The position numbers and the translations under genes were made by a program. The notes under the pieces were generated by a model. The model was given only the letters and a program-made list of their open reading frames with translations. It was not told where the DNA came from and ran no database searches. Below are positions 34,858 to 46,300 of a stretch of 64,000 nt of DNA, in pieces. The DNA is from Nectonema munidae (Eukaryota > Nematomorpha > Nectonematoida > Nectonematidae). Numbering within the stretch: position 1 is the first letter of the stretch; each line of letters starts with the position of its first letter. The stretch spans positions 1,302,001-1,366,000 of the forward strand of contig JAUIRK010001041.1 in the NCBI GenBank assembly GCA_030549495.1, written 5' to 3'.

Positions 34858-37800
34858 TGAGTATAAATTGCATTTATGAAGGAATAGAATAAGCCCAAAT
34901 TTTGAGACCTTCTTATGAAGTTATTGTTTCCCTATTTGTATCAATTTGTACATGAAATCTATGTTCAACATCTTCACTTTGAAATACAACTGTGCATATA
35001 TATATATTGTATAATAAAACATGATGTACAAAACCTCTAATGTAAATATTTCAGATTTGGTATTTTGTTTTTTTTGCTTTCCCATACTTTGTCTTTGCTT
35101 CATTTTTTTGCAAAATCAATGCTGATATCAATAAAGCTATCTTTTTCTCATTTTGATTTGTTTGAACTTTTTTGGTTTTTGTTGGCTTAACGCCATCTAT
35201 AATTTTTATATATGATCTTTCGATTTAACATGTCAATCATTTTGATTTCATATTAGTAGAGATATAATTAGTGTAGGTATGATTATAGTGAGGAATTCCA
35301 TTCTAAAAACTTGTTAGGTAAGTGAATTATTCAAAAAACTATATTGGGAGTAAAACTCCCATTAACCGTCATTAGTGTTGCTGTAAAAACCTCCGTCCTG
35401 CTAAGGTAATTGATTTCAAGAAATGCAATTTAATATATTTTAGGCGTCTATAATGACATCTATACATCCTTAGTATAAGCACGATTATTCGTAAAGTTTA
35501 TTCATATTTTATGGCCAAAAGTGAATAGATGGTAAATAAGATAAAGATGATTCCTTTGTAAATACACCAAGTAAAAATGAAGCCTCTGTCTTTAAATAAG
35601 AAGTCGGCTTGACCAGTTCCTATTTTTCTTTATACAATTTTTAAAATATATAAAAATGATTTTTTTATTCGAAATTAAAGGGAAAAAAGTTTACCAGCCA
35701 AACCTGTATTAAGAGAAGGAAACAATTAAAGATAATGGGTCTCTTTGTCCACAGGTGTTAGCTTAGAGAAAGTTGAATAATAAGCTCAATTAAAATTAAT
35801 TTGGAAGAATTGAAACTGGTCACCATGGACAGGTGGTTGTTCAGTAGAGGTCTTCATTAAAGCAGGTTCTAATGCATATTTCTAAAATTTCATTCTTTCT
35901 TATGCTATGCTTATATGTACAAATATGGCAAAATTGAAATGGTAACGCTTTGATCACTAGAATTTAGATTTACATTATTCGGACACAATATTAATTAAAT
36001 GTGAAGCTTATGACAAGATCAAGATGTAATTACTTGTGTGTGTGGGATAGTATGTTTTTAGCTCTTATTATTTAGATAGCGGTATGTGTGAGTAAGGTTG
36101 ACTGACAGAAGCTCAAATTATGTCAAATATTGTGTTTCATTGGCTCTTTTGTCACGTGAGTGTATCATTTAGTTTTTAGCTAACTAATTAGAAAAAGCTG
36201 TGTTCTAGTATCCATCTCTATCCACTCAACTATTCTAAAATCTAACAAACTAACTTCTATAACCAACTCAAATATTTATAATTAAAAAGATTAGCTTCCT
36301 CACTATCAATAAATGAGAACATAGATGAATTCTCTGTTGAAAAGATAATATATCACATCTTGGTAAACTTTTCAATGTCTCGACAAAAAACCAACATATC
36401 TCCTATCAATTTGTGTCTTTATGAACTGAATCACACTAATTTATAAATATATGAGAAATGCAATGATTTTTGAAAAAAAAAATTTAAGAATTATTTTAAA
36501 CAAAATATAAGATGAAAAATCTTTGCGTCAGTAGTGAAGTTGTTCGTCTTTACACATCTCTTTATGTTTTTGTTCCTTGCATTTTTTGGAAATGTATTCG
36601 AAAAGATGATATATTTAAGGATGTACAATTTAACTAAAAAGTTTGGATAGCCATCGATTTAGTTTAAGCTTCAATTTTACAATTGAATTTGCTATAAGAC
36701 AATTACTTCAATATCTCCATTTTTCTTATGGTAAAGGCTTTGTTGGTTTTGAAAGCATTTTCTTATATTAAAAAGAAGTTAAATTAAAAAAAATGAAAAA
36801 AGTTGGTTAAAAAAAAGTAAAAAGGAGTTTTAAGTTCAAATGTAATTAGTTTTCTTTACGATTTCAATTGTTTTCTTGAAGATGTGTACGTTGTAAGTCT
36901 GTCTGTGCTTAATTAATCAGTCATCTTTTGTTGTTTGTTTATTTTCATTTCAATGACTTTTCTTTTTTTTCCTTTATAATTACAGTTAAGCTGATGAATG
37001 TGCCATGGTATTCAACGCCAAAATTTTCTTAATTGAGAGAAAAATTAACCTCTCCTACTAATTATATTTGAAAAGTTCTTTTTTGGATAGATGGACATTC
37101 ATTATCTCCTTTCAATGTTAGAGAATGTGAATCGATAAGAAGCATACTCATAAAGATAAAGGGAAGGCTTCAATTGAAGTATACACATAAAAATTTAGAT
37201 GGCGTTAAGTTTAAAGACATATATATTTATATATATTTGTATTTTTCAAGATATATTTTCCATGTTGATTTTTACAGATACATACTAAGAGCAAAAGATC
37301 ATAAAAACTTTAATTTTAGCTAAAGTAAAGTAAAGTTAAAGTAGTAAAGTTAGTTTTATTAAGTATAAAATTCCATTACTATCTGAAAAGTGTTTTTACT
37401 TAAACATCTCCTGAAAAAATAAGTAGTAATATTACAAGTTGTGTTGTAAAAAAAGTAGTAAAGTTACTCTTTACTAAGTATAAAGTTCCATTTTGATGTG
37501 ATAAAAAGAGAGAGATTCAATACAGGATACGGTAGACGCGGAATTGCTAAGATCATAATAATAGAAAAAAAAATACATCATAGATAAATTGTGATAATCT
37601 TGGAAAATCAAAAGGCGATTAAGCCGCTAGCATGAGTAACCAACTAAAAAGAATCAATAAGTATGTTTCCTGATTTTTCAAATAAATTTTTCACCGAAAA
37701 AACTAGAAATTGGTGATTTATGAACTATTGGAAAAGTTAGAATAGGAAATGGTGGTTCAAGATGATGAAGTGTTATTTGCAAATAAAATAGTCCTTACCT

Positions 37801-38128
37801 TAAAATTTACTATTGGCCAAATCAATAAAATGTAGAAATACAATTAATTTATTGAAATAAATATAAAAAAATAGAAATAAAAATTAAGTCACAAATACGG
37901 CATAAAGTAAAAACGATTCAAAATCTATGAGGTTTGATGAGGATATAATATATTATTATCTTTATCATCATGATTATATTGTGAAACAACGAGACAAAGA
38001 CATTAAATGCAAATTATATGTCGGTGTGTTATAAGAAAGGGTTTGTTATTTTCAAAATGAGGCTTTGTCTGCCATCATTACACTTTAAGTTACTTTTGAA
38101 AAGGCGCGCCAAAATTGGGGAGTAGGAG
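34858..38128. other. Intergenic; possible piggyBac-type terminal region
   Basis: Contains an opposed pair of TTAACGCCATCTA motifs at 35187-35199 and 37196-37208. Otherwise AT-rich with no recognisable coding exon. Confidence 0.45.
35187..37208. mobile_element. Possible non-autonomous TTAA element or piggyBac end region
   Basis: The ends are inverted copies: TTAACGCCATCTATAATTTT on the left and TTAACGCCATCTAAATTTTT (complement) on the right, similar over about 24 bases and starting with TTAA, the piggyBac target. No open frame lies inside. It begins 330 bases after the broken transposase at 33178-34857, so it may be that element's own right end or a separate element. Confidence 0.5.
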
Positions 38129-38303
38129 TTAGTTGACTTTACCCTTCCTTGTTGTGAAGAGAGGAACTTCCAGCAAAGACACTCCCTTCAGCGTGTTCGA
38201 TTTAAAAATGGAGGATGTCTGTATGGCGGAAAAGGTATTTTCACCGTCACTCTTTTTTATTGGCTGATGTGAGAACTTTGGCTTGGGAGCAGGAATGCTG
38301 TGA
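38129..38303 (-). CDS. Candidate exon of an unknown gene
   Basis: After acceptor ATTTTAAAATTTAG the frame reads HSIPAPKPKFSHQPIKKS, FSAIQTSSIFKSNTLKG and VSLLEVPLFTTRKG, then either a donor (G/GTAAAG at 38143) or a stop at 38129. Codon use is much less AT-rich than the surroundings. The peptide is basic, Ser/Pro-rich and probably disordered. I recognise no domain. It lies 1.8 kb downstream of the Ror stop on the same strand and is not part of Ror. Confidence 0.35.
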
Positions 38304-38524
38304 CTAAATTTTAAAATGACACAACGTTTGTGTAAGAAGTCCAAGTTATTAGGCCAACAAAAGTCAACTTTTTTAATAGTCCATTTTTGTAAGTAAGCTA
38401 GATTTGTAAAAATAACCCTTATCAGGATAATTGACTACAAAATGTAGTCAGCAAAAGTATTATTATTTATTACTTGTTTAATAAATGAATAAAAACCTTC
38501 ATATGCCCCTACAATTTTCTTTTT

Positions 38525-38728
38525 AAAAAAGTTAAAAATAAAAAAAAAAAAAATTTGAGGGTTTGGGGGGGGAGGGGTATTTTTTTGTTTTTTAAATATG
38601 GGGAGGTGACTTTTTTCCTTTTTTATTAAATTTATTTTAGGGGGGAGGGGGGGGTTGGTTGGGGGGGAAAGAAAAAAATTTCGTGGGGGGGGGGAATCCC
38701 CCCTCTTTTTTTTTTTTTTTTTTTTTTA
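38525..38728. repeat. Homopolymer-rich tract, possible assembly artefact
   Basis: Alternating long runs of G, T and A, ending in GGGGGAATCCCCCC and a T run of over 20. The composition is unlike anything else in the window. Confidence 0.8.
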
Positions 38729-39009
38729 AGGGTTAACAAACAAAGAACAATTATTTAAAGATTTTTTAATTCCTTTTATACACTGAAGAGTTCACAAAGA
38801 AGCTAGGAAATATATTTCATTTTTATAATAATTTGAGAGATCATTTTTAATAAAGATAAAAAGTTGGACTCATCTATTCTGGCGCATAAATATAATAAGT
38901 GAAAATCGCAATCTTCAAAAATAACAATGAAAGATTCATTTGATTTATGTAGAAATATCGAATTTGAAAATGATGTATGTGATATGAGAAACAACAAACC
39001 ACCGATCAG

Positions 39010-39138
39010 AGGGAGTGAGTAGGGTTGGTTAGATACTAAGTTTAGATAACTCAAGGTATTGGGTTCGATTCCGTATCAAGCCTATTTTCTCATAGTTCGA
39101 TACAAGCCGCGCGATGGTGCCTTCTCGACCTTTACATG
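39010..39138 (+). repeat. tRNA-derived SINE family A
   Basis: GGGAGTGAGTAGGGTTGGTT with A-box-like TGGTTAGATACTAAG, then ATTGGGTTCGATTCCGTATC (perfect B box) and CTCATAGTTCGATACAAGCC. The clearest tRNA-like head in the window. Confidence 0.8.
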
Positions 39139-39847
39139 GATAAACGAAATATTAAATTAGCCACAGGTTTAATTAGCACACAATAGCGCGCCTTCCTAAA
39201 TTCAAATTTGTTATTTTTTAAATCTTGTATACTTCCAATATGGAAAGTAATTCAACTTTTTTTAAAGTCAAGGTCATTTCATTGCATTGCATTTTCCAAA
39301 GTCTTCTAGCAAATATCTCTAACAGACTAAATTGAGATATGCTTTATTTTTGGTTATTTTATAATCAAATACGCTTTTAATGTTTCAACATTTTCAATTA
39401 GTTAGTTAAAACTTTCTCAAATGGTTAGCGGAATATTTAATGAGTATTTTGGTTATGACTGATATTCATTTACTTCGTTTACACATGACTGAGATAGAAG
39501 ACGGTGGAGTTAGTTATCTTTAATGCAAAATATTTTTTTAATTATATTATTGCAAAAGTATAGAGATAATTATACTTATTATAAATTATAATTTTATTTT
39601 AATTCAAGATAATTAATTATATTTAATAGTATAATTATTTTTTTGCAAGATCTCTATGCTTAGGACTGTGATGGGCTCAGGTTAGATACTTTTCGAAATC
39701 ACCGTGTAGTAAGTTTCGTTTTTTTCATCAATTATATTTTCGTAATTGTGTACGCTTTAATTTTGAGTATGATATTTATTTATTTATTGAACATTATATG
39801 TTTTATTAATTAATTATCAGAAGAAATACTAAATCGGTATAAAATTA

Positions 39848-39976
39848 CAGTAAAACCTGTCTTAGCGCTCTCCTTGGTAGAACGATCACCTGTTAGAACC
39901 CTAATATAAATGCCAATTGTCTAAAACGATCATTTTCAATGGTTTGTATTTTTGATCACTATAAACAGGTTTTGCT
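39848..39976. mobile_element. Tigger/pogo-type MITE
   Basis: Left end CAGTAAAACCTGTCTTAGCG. The complement of the right end reads AAGCAAAACCTGTTTATAGTG, an imperfect inverted repeat of the CAGTAAAACCTG type used by pogo/Tigger elements. About 129 bases, non-coding. Confidence 0.65.
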
Positions 39977-40017
39977 TAAATTGTGCAACGTTTTGATTGG
40001 TGCTGTACAAAATTTAC

Positions 40018-40023
40018 TTTATT
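40018..40023 (-). terminator. Probable Ror polyadenylation signal
   Basis: AATAAA on the minus strand, 72 bases past the Ror stop codon and the nearest canonical signal downstream. Confidence 0.6.
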
Positions 40024-40094
40024 GACACTTGTTCGGCCTGTCAATCATTAGTTGAGCCTTGTATCAATCTGTCATCAAGAAATATGTGAAGAGA

Positions 40095-40357
40095 TTACTT
40101 TTTGGTTATATAGAGATCTGTCGGCAATTCTTCTGCATAATCTTGTGCTATGTTTGAATATATGAAGGATTCCGAGTTTTTGCGCTTTTTGTAGTTGTTG
40201 CTGTTATTGTTATTGGCTCCCAATCTCGGAAACTTGAAGGAAGATGCAGAAGAAGGTGGAGATGAGAGTAAAGTGTAATTTTCTTTCAACATATGTGACT
40301 TTGAGTGATTTGAAGAGGATGAGGGCGCTGTAAATTGACTTGCATAAAAGTTTTCAC
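40095..40357 (-). CDS. Ror: Ror terminal exon: Ser/Asn-rich cytoplasmic tail
   Basis: ENFYASQFTAPSSSSNHSKS, SSPPSSASSFKFPRLG, a short NNNNSNN run and a basic KKRKNS patch, ending TDLYITKK and TAA at 40095. Far shorter than the vertebrate Ser/Thr- and Pro-rich tail. Joined across a 79-base intron in phase 1. Confidence 0.88.
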
Positions 40358-43300
40358 CTAAAGGAAGCAAAATTAATCAATCAATCAATCAGTCAAAGAA
40401 GTTATACAGAGATAGGAGAAGCTATGGAAGACTTACTCGGAGTTTCCCAGTCTTTGAGTTTGAAGTTTTGATTTGTTGCTTGCACAGATTTTTGGTTGCA
40501 CCCACAGCCATTCCTGCTGTTATTGCTTTCCGCAATTTCAAGAAGCTTTATATGCGCTTTCTATGCAAACAATACAAAAGTAGTTGAATCAGAGAAATAA
40601 TATAGCAATTTGAGGCAATAAATATCAAAAAATCTTCTTCAAGAATGAAGCAAAGTTTGGAAGAGCGTGCATATGGAACTACCTTATAAATAGCTCTGGC
40701 AGCCATAAATGGAAGCAAACTCATGCGCCAAACGGTGGTTGCTGTGCCAGCTGCCGGACACTACACCTTAGAGCTCTGCGCACGATGGATAACGGACGCG
40801 GATTTGCGGGTGCAGGATTGGTTCAATATTAATACTGCAAATTATTTTCGGTGGTCAATTTTAAAAATGTGGGTGATTTGCGAGTTTATTATTAAAAAAT
40901 CCTATAATTTATGGGTTATTCATAGCTCGCATCTGTTTGTATAAAGTTTAACCTCATCAGAGCACATCAAGCATGCATTCAAATTGAGTGAATATCCATA
41001 TTGTATTGCTTATGGCAAAATTAATTTAAAAATTTTTTACTGAACTAAAATATTCAAACAGTAGAGTTATTGAATACAAAGACAAAATACAAATTTTGAA
41101 TACAAGTAACACATGAGTAATAGTTAGGATTGCCATATGTAGCGGTTTTGACGTCGCTTAACTACGCAATAGCGATTTACAAGAATCCAGTTTTTTCATT
41201 CACTAATCTTATACGTCGAAAAAGGAGTTTAGAAAAGTTTACATCAAAATGTGATTGATTATATTTCTTTTTAAAAGTATTAAAACACATGTTTTACCTT
41301 CAAAGTGTTTTTGCATATTAATATAACATTATTTATGTAGCAAATACAAAATTTTATTCTTAACTTTATTCAATACGATTTTTGTCCCAGTTTGGTAATG
41401 TCGAAAGCATACATGCATACATAGACATTGCATATTTACATCATAAAGCTTCATTTGTTCCCTCTCCCCAAATATTGCATCATTAGCGAATCATAATTAT
41501 TATATAAATATTTAGTAGCATCATTGATTCGAAAAGAAAACGCGTATTTGAAAACGAACTACCCCAACAACACGCATGCGTAAATTTAAAATCGCGTCTT
41601 AAAAATTAAAGAGCTGTCTCTAAATGTTAGGTTGATGAAGTAAAAGATTTTAAACAATTCTGTGTTCAAAATTCGTGCAGCAATCGTGGTTTGGGGGTAA
41701 ACGCATATAATGACGTGCATTTTGAAAGCGTGGAGTGAAAACTAATCAATAAAAACATTTAGATCTGAGAGAGAATTCGTATCTTTGCGAGAAACCTTTG
41801 AGATGTGGTCATTTATTGAAACTCCTGCCAAATTTAAGACGTGCAAAAGAATTACTCCCCAAGTAAGAACTTATTTTCGATATTTTATTGAGACTTAATT
41901 TGGAAGTATTTACAAATGAATAAAACTAAATTCTATTGAGAGCATAATGATAAAAATTTACTTCCATAATTGGAAACTTTATTTATTTATATAGATTCAA
42001 AGAAATAAAAATAGTTGTGGAAATTAGTTAATATTTCAGAAGTTCGATAGTCTATATCGTAGGATATGTAAAGGAAAAAATATTCTTGGGCATATTAAAA
42101 AGCGTACATATTATTGAATAGAATGAAGATTTCGAAATTCAAATATATTAGTTTCACTATTCTACCAATTGGAGATATTTGATATTCAAGAATAAAAATT
42201 TACAAAAAATATTCCATAAATGAGAGATATTAGATGTCATCCTCATCATATCATATCAAAACTGATTAAGCACAATCATTGCAATGTTGACATATTAAAG
42301 CCAATAAAAAATTAACTTAAGAATGATATCTGAAACACTTAAAGGCTTTTTACCCTGAAGGCGATTCTCTGGGAAGGGATATTGTGCCAGCACTCTAGCA
42401 TGATGGTGTAGACGTATTCTGGACAGGCATCAGGACACGTTAGTAGCTGTTGATTGGTGACCAAGTCTGCAACTTCTGAATTTTGGTAGCCATAATACGG
42501 CTCCAAGCCAAAACTGTATATCTCCCAGAGTGTGATTCCGAAACTCCAAGCATCAGATTCACTCGAAAAATGGTTATACCTGAAAAAGAAGAATGAATAG
42601 TGGTAGTTTTTTCAGGGAAATTAATCTCAAACGTTCCCCATTCAAAAATAAATCTTTTCCAACTGATAACGATATCGTATAATAAGGTGACTTGAAAAGT
42701 GCTCTACCAAAATTCTCTAATATTTTGTTGATAGCCAAAATTATCCATGTATATTACAAATATTGTACATACATAGAATGGGATTCATTTTAACATTTTA
42801 GACGTTGTTATATTATTTCAAATTAATAGGACTAAGTTTTCTCTATCAGTATTTTTTTGTCATTTATACGCCAATATTGACGACGTTTCGTCATTCAACG
42901 GGTTTTTGATTCATCCTTGGAAATAATAATGACTTTATAGAAAAGCAAGAAACAATTTTTCCTTCGAATCGAGAGTTTGATAATTGTTTCCAGTTGCCAA
43001 ATCTTTTGAAAAATGTCGATTGGAAAACTTTAAATGATTCCGGCATGAAAGTATAAAAGTGTTAGGGATTATTTATGAATATCCTAAATAAATGTAAAAA
43101 TCAATCTACAGCCACTCAAAATAGAAAAAAATAAATCTAGACATAAGCACAACACTTGGATGGCGGTTGAGCTTTTAAGACGTTCTTTACAAAAAGATGC
43201 TGAAATCTAAAGGTAAACCTACCTACTCTTTTCTTAAATTTAATTTAAATCCTTTAAACAAAAAGTTTAAGAAATCTGTTTGGTTTGTCAATCAAAAATT

Positions 43301-46300
43301 TTACAAAGAGTTTTTTGACAAAAATATAAACGATAACAAAGTTTTATGGAAAGAACTAAATAATTTTAGAAATAATAAGAAAGATATCGAAATAAACTTT
43401 ATGATTCATAACGAGTTTGTTGATAAAAGATTATTAGACCTTTTATTGACGAATTTTTTAGAAAAAAGCTTGAAAACATAAAACTGTGTCAAAAAACCTT
43501 TGAAGTCAAACATGAATTTCAATCAAATTATTTTGATTTAGGCTATATCTCAAATAATGATGTGCTACTGGCTATAATTCCTCTTAAAAAGAGTAGTTGC
43601 TTAAATTATTTAGGCAATATTGCGAAGCTGATCAAATATATTGGACCAACTATATGTAATCCCCTTAGAATTGTTTTCAACAAATGTATCTCAATGATGG
43701 TATTTTTCCTGAAATTCTTAAAATTTCAAAAATAGTTCCAATTTTTAAAAAGGGTAGCAAAGTAGATATTACGAACTACAGCCCAGTATCAGTTGTTCCT
43801 ATTATATCTAAAGTTTTTGAAAAAATAATTTATACAAAAATATACTCATATTTTGAAAAGAACAGTTTCTTCTCTTTGTCACAATTTGGTTTATATTATT
43901 ACTTCTTGATCCAAAAATGAAACATGTATAGCAGTATTCTTTGATCGAAAATGTGCTTTCGATTCTCTATCAGTTAACTTGTTATGTGATAAGCTTTATC
44001 GATTTAGGTTCAATATAAAAGCTCTCAGTTTGATACACTCATTTTTATCGAACAGAAAACCATATGTTCATGTTTATAATCCTAATTCAAATATTAAAGC
44101 TGATTTGGATATAAGTGTACCACAAGGGTCCGTTCTTGGCTCCCTTTTGTTTATTGTTTACTTGAATGAAGTTTTAGATTGCGTCACAAGCAAAACAGTT
44201 TCATGCTATGCATATGCGGATGCTATGACTCTATTATTCAAAGGTAAACATTTAGACTTTCTGAAAATAAACGAAATTAAGTTCTCACAATCTCATGATA
44301 AACTTTGAGAAACCCAAATCGATGATTTTTTCGAATTAATCTAAAAAGTATGAAAAAAATATCTATAAAAATAAATGAAATCAATATGGAGTTTTCAAAT
44401 TCTTTCAATTTTCTTGGAATCGTTATATAGGCAATAAACTTAATTGGAAGTCAGTCACATATAAATCATGTTTCAATCAAATTGAATCGTTTGCTTTCAC
44501 TTTTTCGTGGAACAAAATTTTTACCAGTTAAAGCAAAATTAATGCTATATAAATCTTTAGTGGAACCCATAATGACATATTCGATAGTCTCAAATCTTAG
44601 AAACATCATCATAATACAAAAAAGAATCATTCGCTGTATTTTTGGAGTGGGTTACAGCGCACACCCAAATAGCAAGTTTAGAGAATTACAGTGCTTAAAA
44701 GTCGAAGATATATTTAAGATTCAGGTGACAAAACTGGCACTTAAATATTTTACAGGACAAGTTCTACTGTCCTTTTCAAATCTTTTTATTTTTTCTCAAA
44801 ACTTTAGCAATCCATCAAAACTCCATGTTTTCGATCTAGAAAAAAGAATAAATATAAAGAAGCAATTATTCACAGGATTTCTAAGTGCTGGAATAGTTTG
44901 CTTCATAAAGAGGATTTTGATGTTTCGAGAGCAAAATTACTATCAAAAATAAAAACAAACATATCGAAAGATTATTGTTTTTGTAATACTAGGAATTGTT
45001 ATATTTGCAACAACTGCTAATAAGCTTTATACACTAATGTACATATTAGGAGGCTTGGCAAAGCTCCGCAGGCATTATAAGCAAACGGAGATTCGCCAAG
45101 ATGCTATGTATTTATTTGTATAATGTAAGGTATATCTATAATCTACATTATATATTTGCTTTTTATGTGTTTTTGTACAAATAATCTTTTTTCTCTTGTA
45201 TGTTTATTTTATGTTTTTATCTGTTTCTGTAAAACAATTTTCATGTCTTCTTATTAGAATTCTTAGTATCGCATTACATTGTTTTGTAAGCTTAATATAC
45301 TTTAAAACCCAATAAATCTTTCTTTCTTTCTTTATAGATGAATGATCTTTAATACAATCCTCATTCCTTTCTGTCGTGTTAGTTCATTTACTATGCCTTA
45401 CATTATTTGTAAATAAAGATTTTGCTTCAATAATTCCTGCTTCTTTTCAAGTGATAAGCGTAACAATTAGTTTTTAAATTGCCAATTTTTGTTTGTTCCC
45501 TGTATTTCAGTTTCGCCTCTTTGTATAGCAGCTATTCGTCGCATCTCATAAATTGAAGTGTACTTCTAAAAAATTTTTTTTAAAGATATCACTAAAATTA
45601 TTATGTGTAACAACAATACATATCTATCTCATTAAAATGAAAGGAATTAAGGCATATTAACATATGGTAATTTTCTATAAGAAAACTCAATACGTTTGGC
45701 TTTAGACGAGATTCTAAACTTTATCCGATTATACTCGATTTCACAGAAATTTACTTAATTTGAGTTAAATAAACTCTAAATATACCGTCAAAGTTAAAAG
45801 ATTATAGCACATCAAAAAAAAAGAAAAAAAATCTATATAATAAAACATATGGGTATCGTATATTATATGAAGGAATATAATTTATCTATTTTCTTACATT
45901 TTTGTAGAAGTATGCAGTAATGAAAAATAATTCCTAGCATTTTAAAGTATTTTTTTTGTAGAAATATATCTCCCAAAAGATCCTCTCCCATCTTACTCCT
46001 AAAATTTTGCTTGCTTTTATTCTTGTTCCTCAAAGAATTTCACAAACATTCGTCTTTTAATAAGGAAAATTGCAGATTCCTTTCATTAATAGAGAAAAAT
46101 GAATCTCTGGCAAAAGATTAGCAATTGCAAATGTTAAATGTCATTTGTTGATGTACAGATGACAATTAGCATTTGTTCTGGCAGAATTACAAAATCAGAT
46201 TATGATTTCAACAAGTTGGAAATAGCAAGAAGATGAGTCTTACATAATGGCTTCTGGAGACATCCAGCGAAGTGGCTTGCCATTGAAATAACAAGAGGAA

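Larger units (their letters stand above)
38304..40094. other. Region downstream of Ror
   Basis: Holds a homopolymer-rich tract (38525-38728), a SINE (39010-39138), a Tigger-type MITE (39848-39976) and the Ror poly(A) signal. No exon seen. Confidence 0.5.

Noticed and set aside
39010-39138. Functional tRNA gene
   Set aside because: Pol III boxes are present, but the sequence does not fold as a full cloverleaf by eye and recurs with a SINE-like body.
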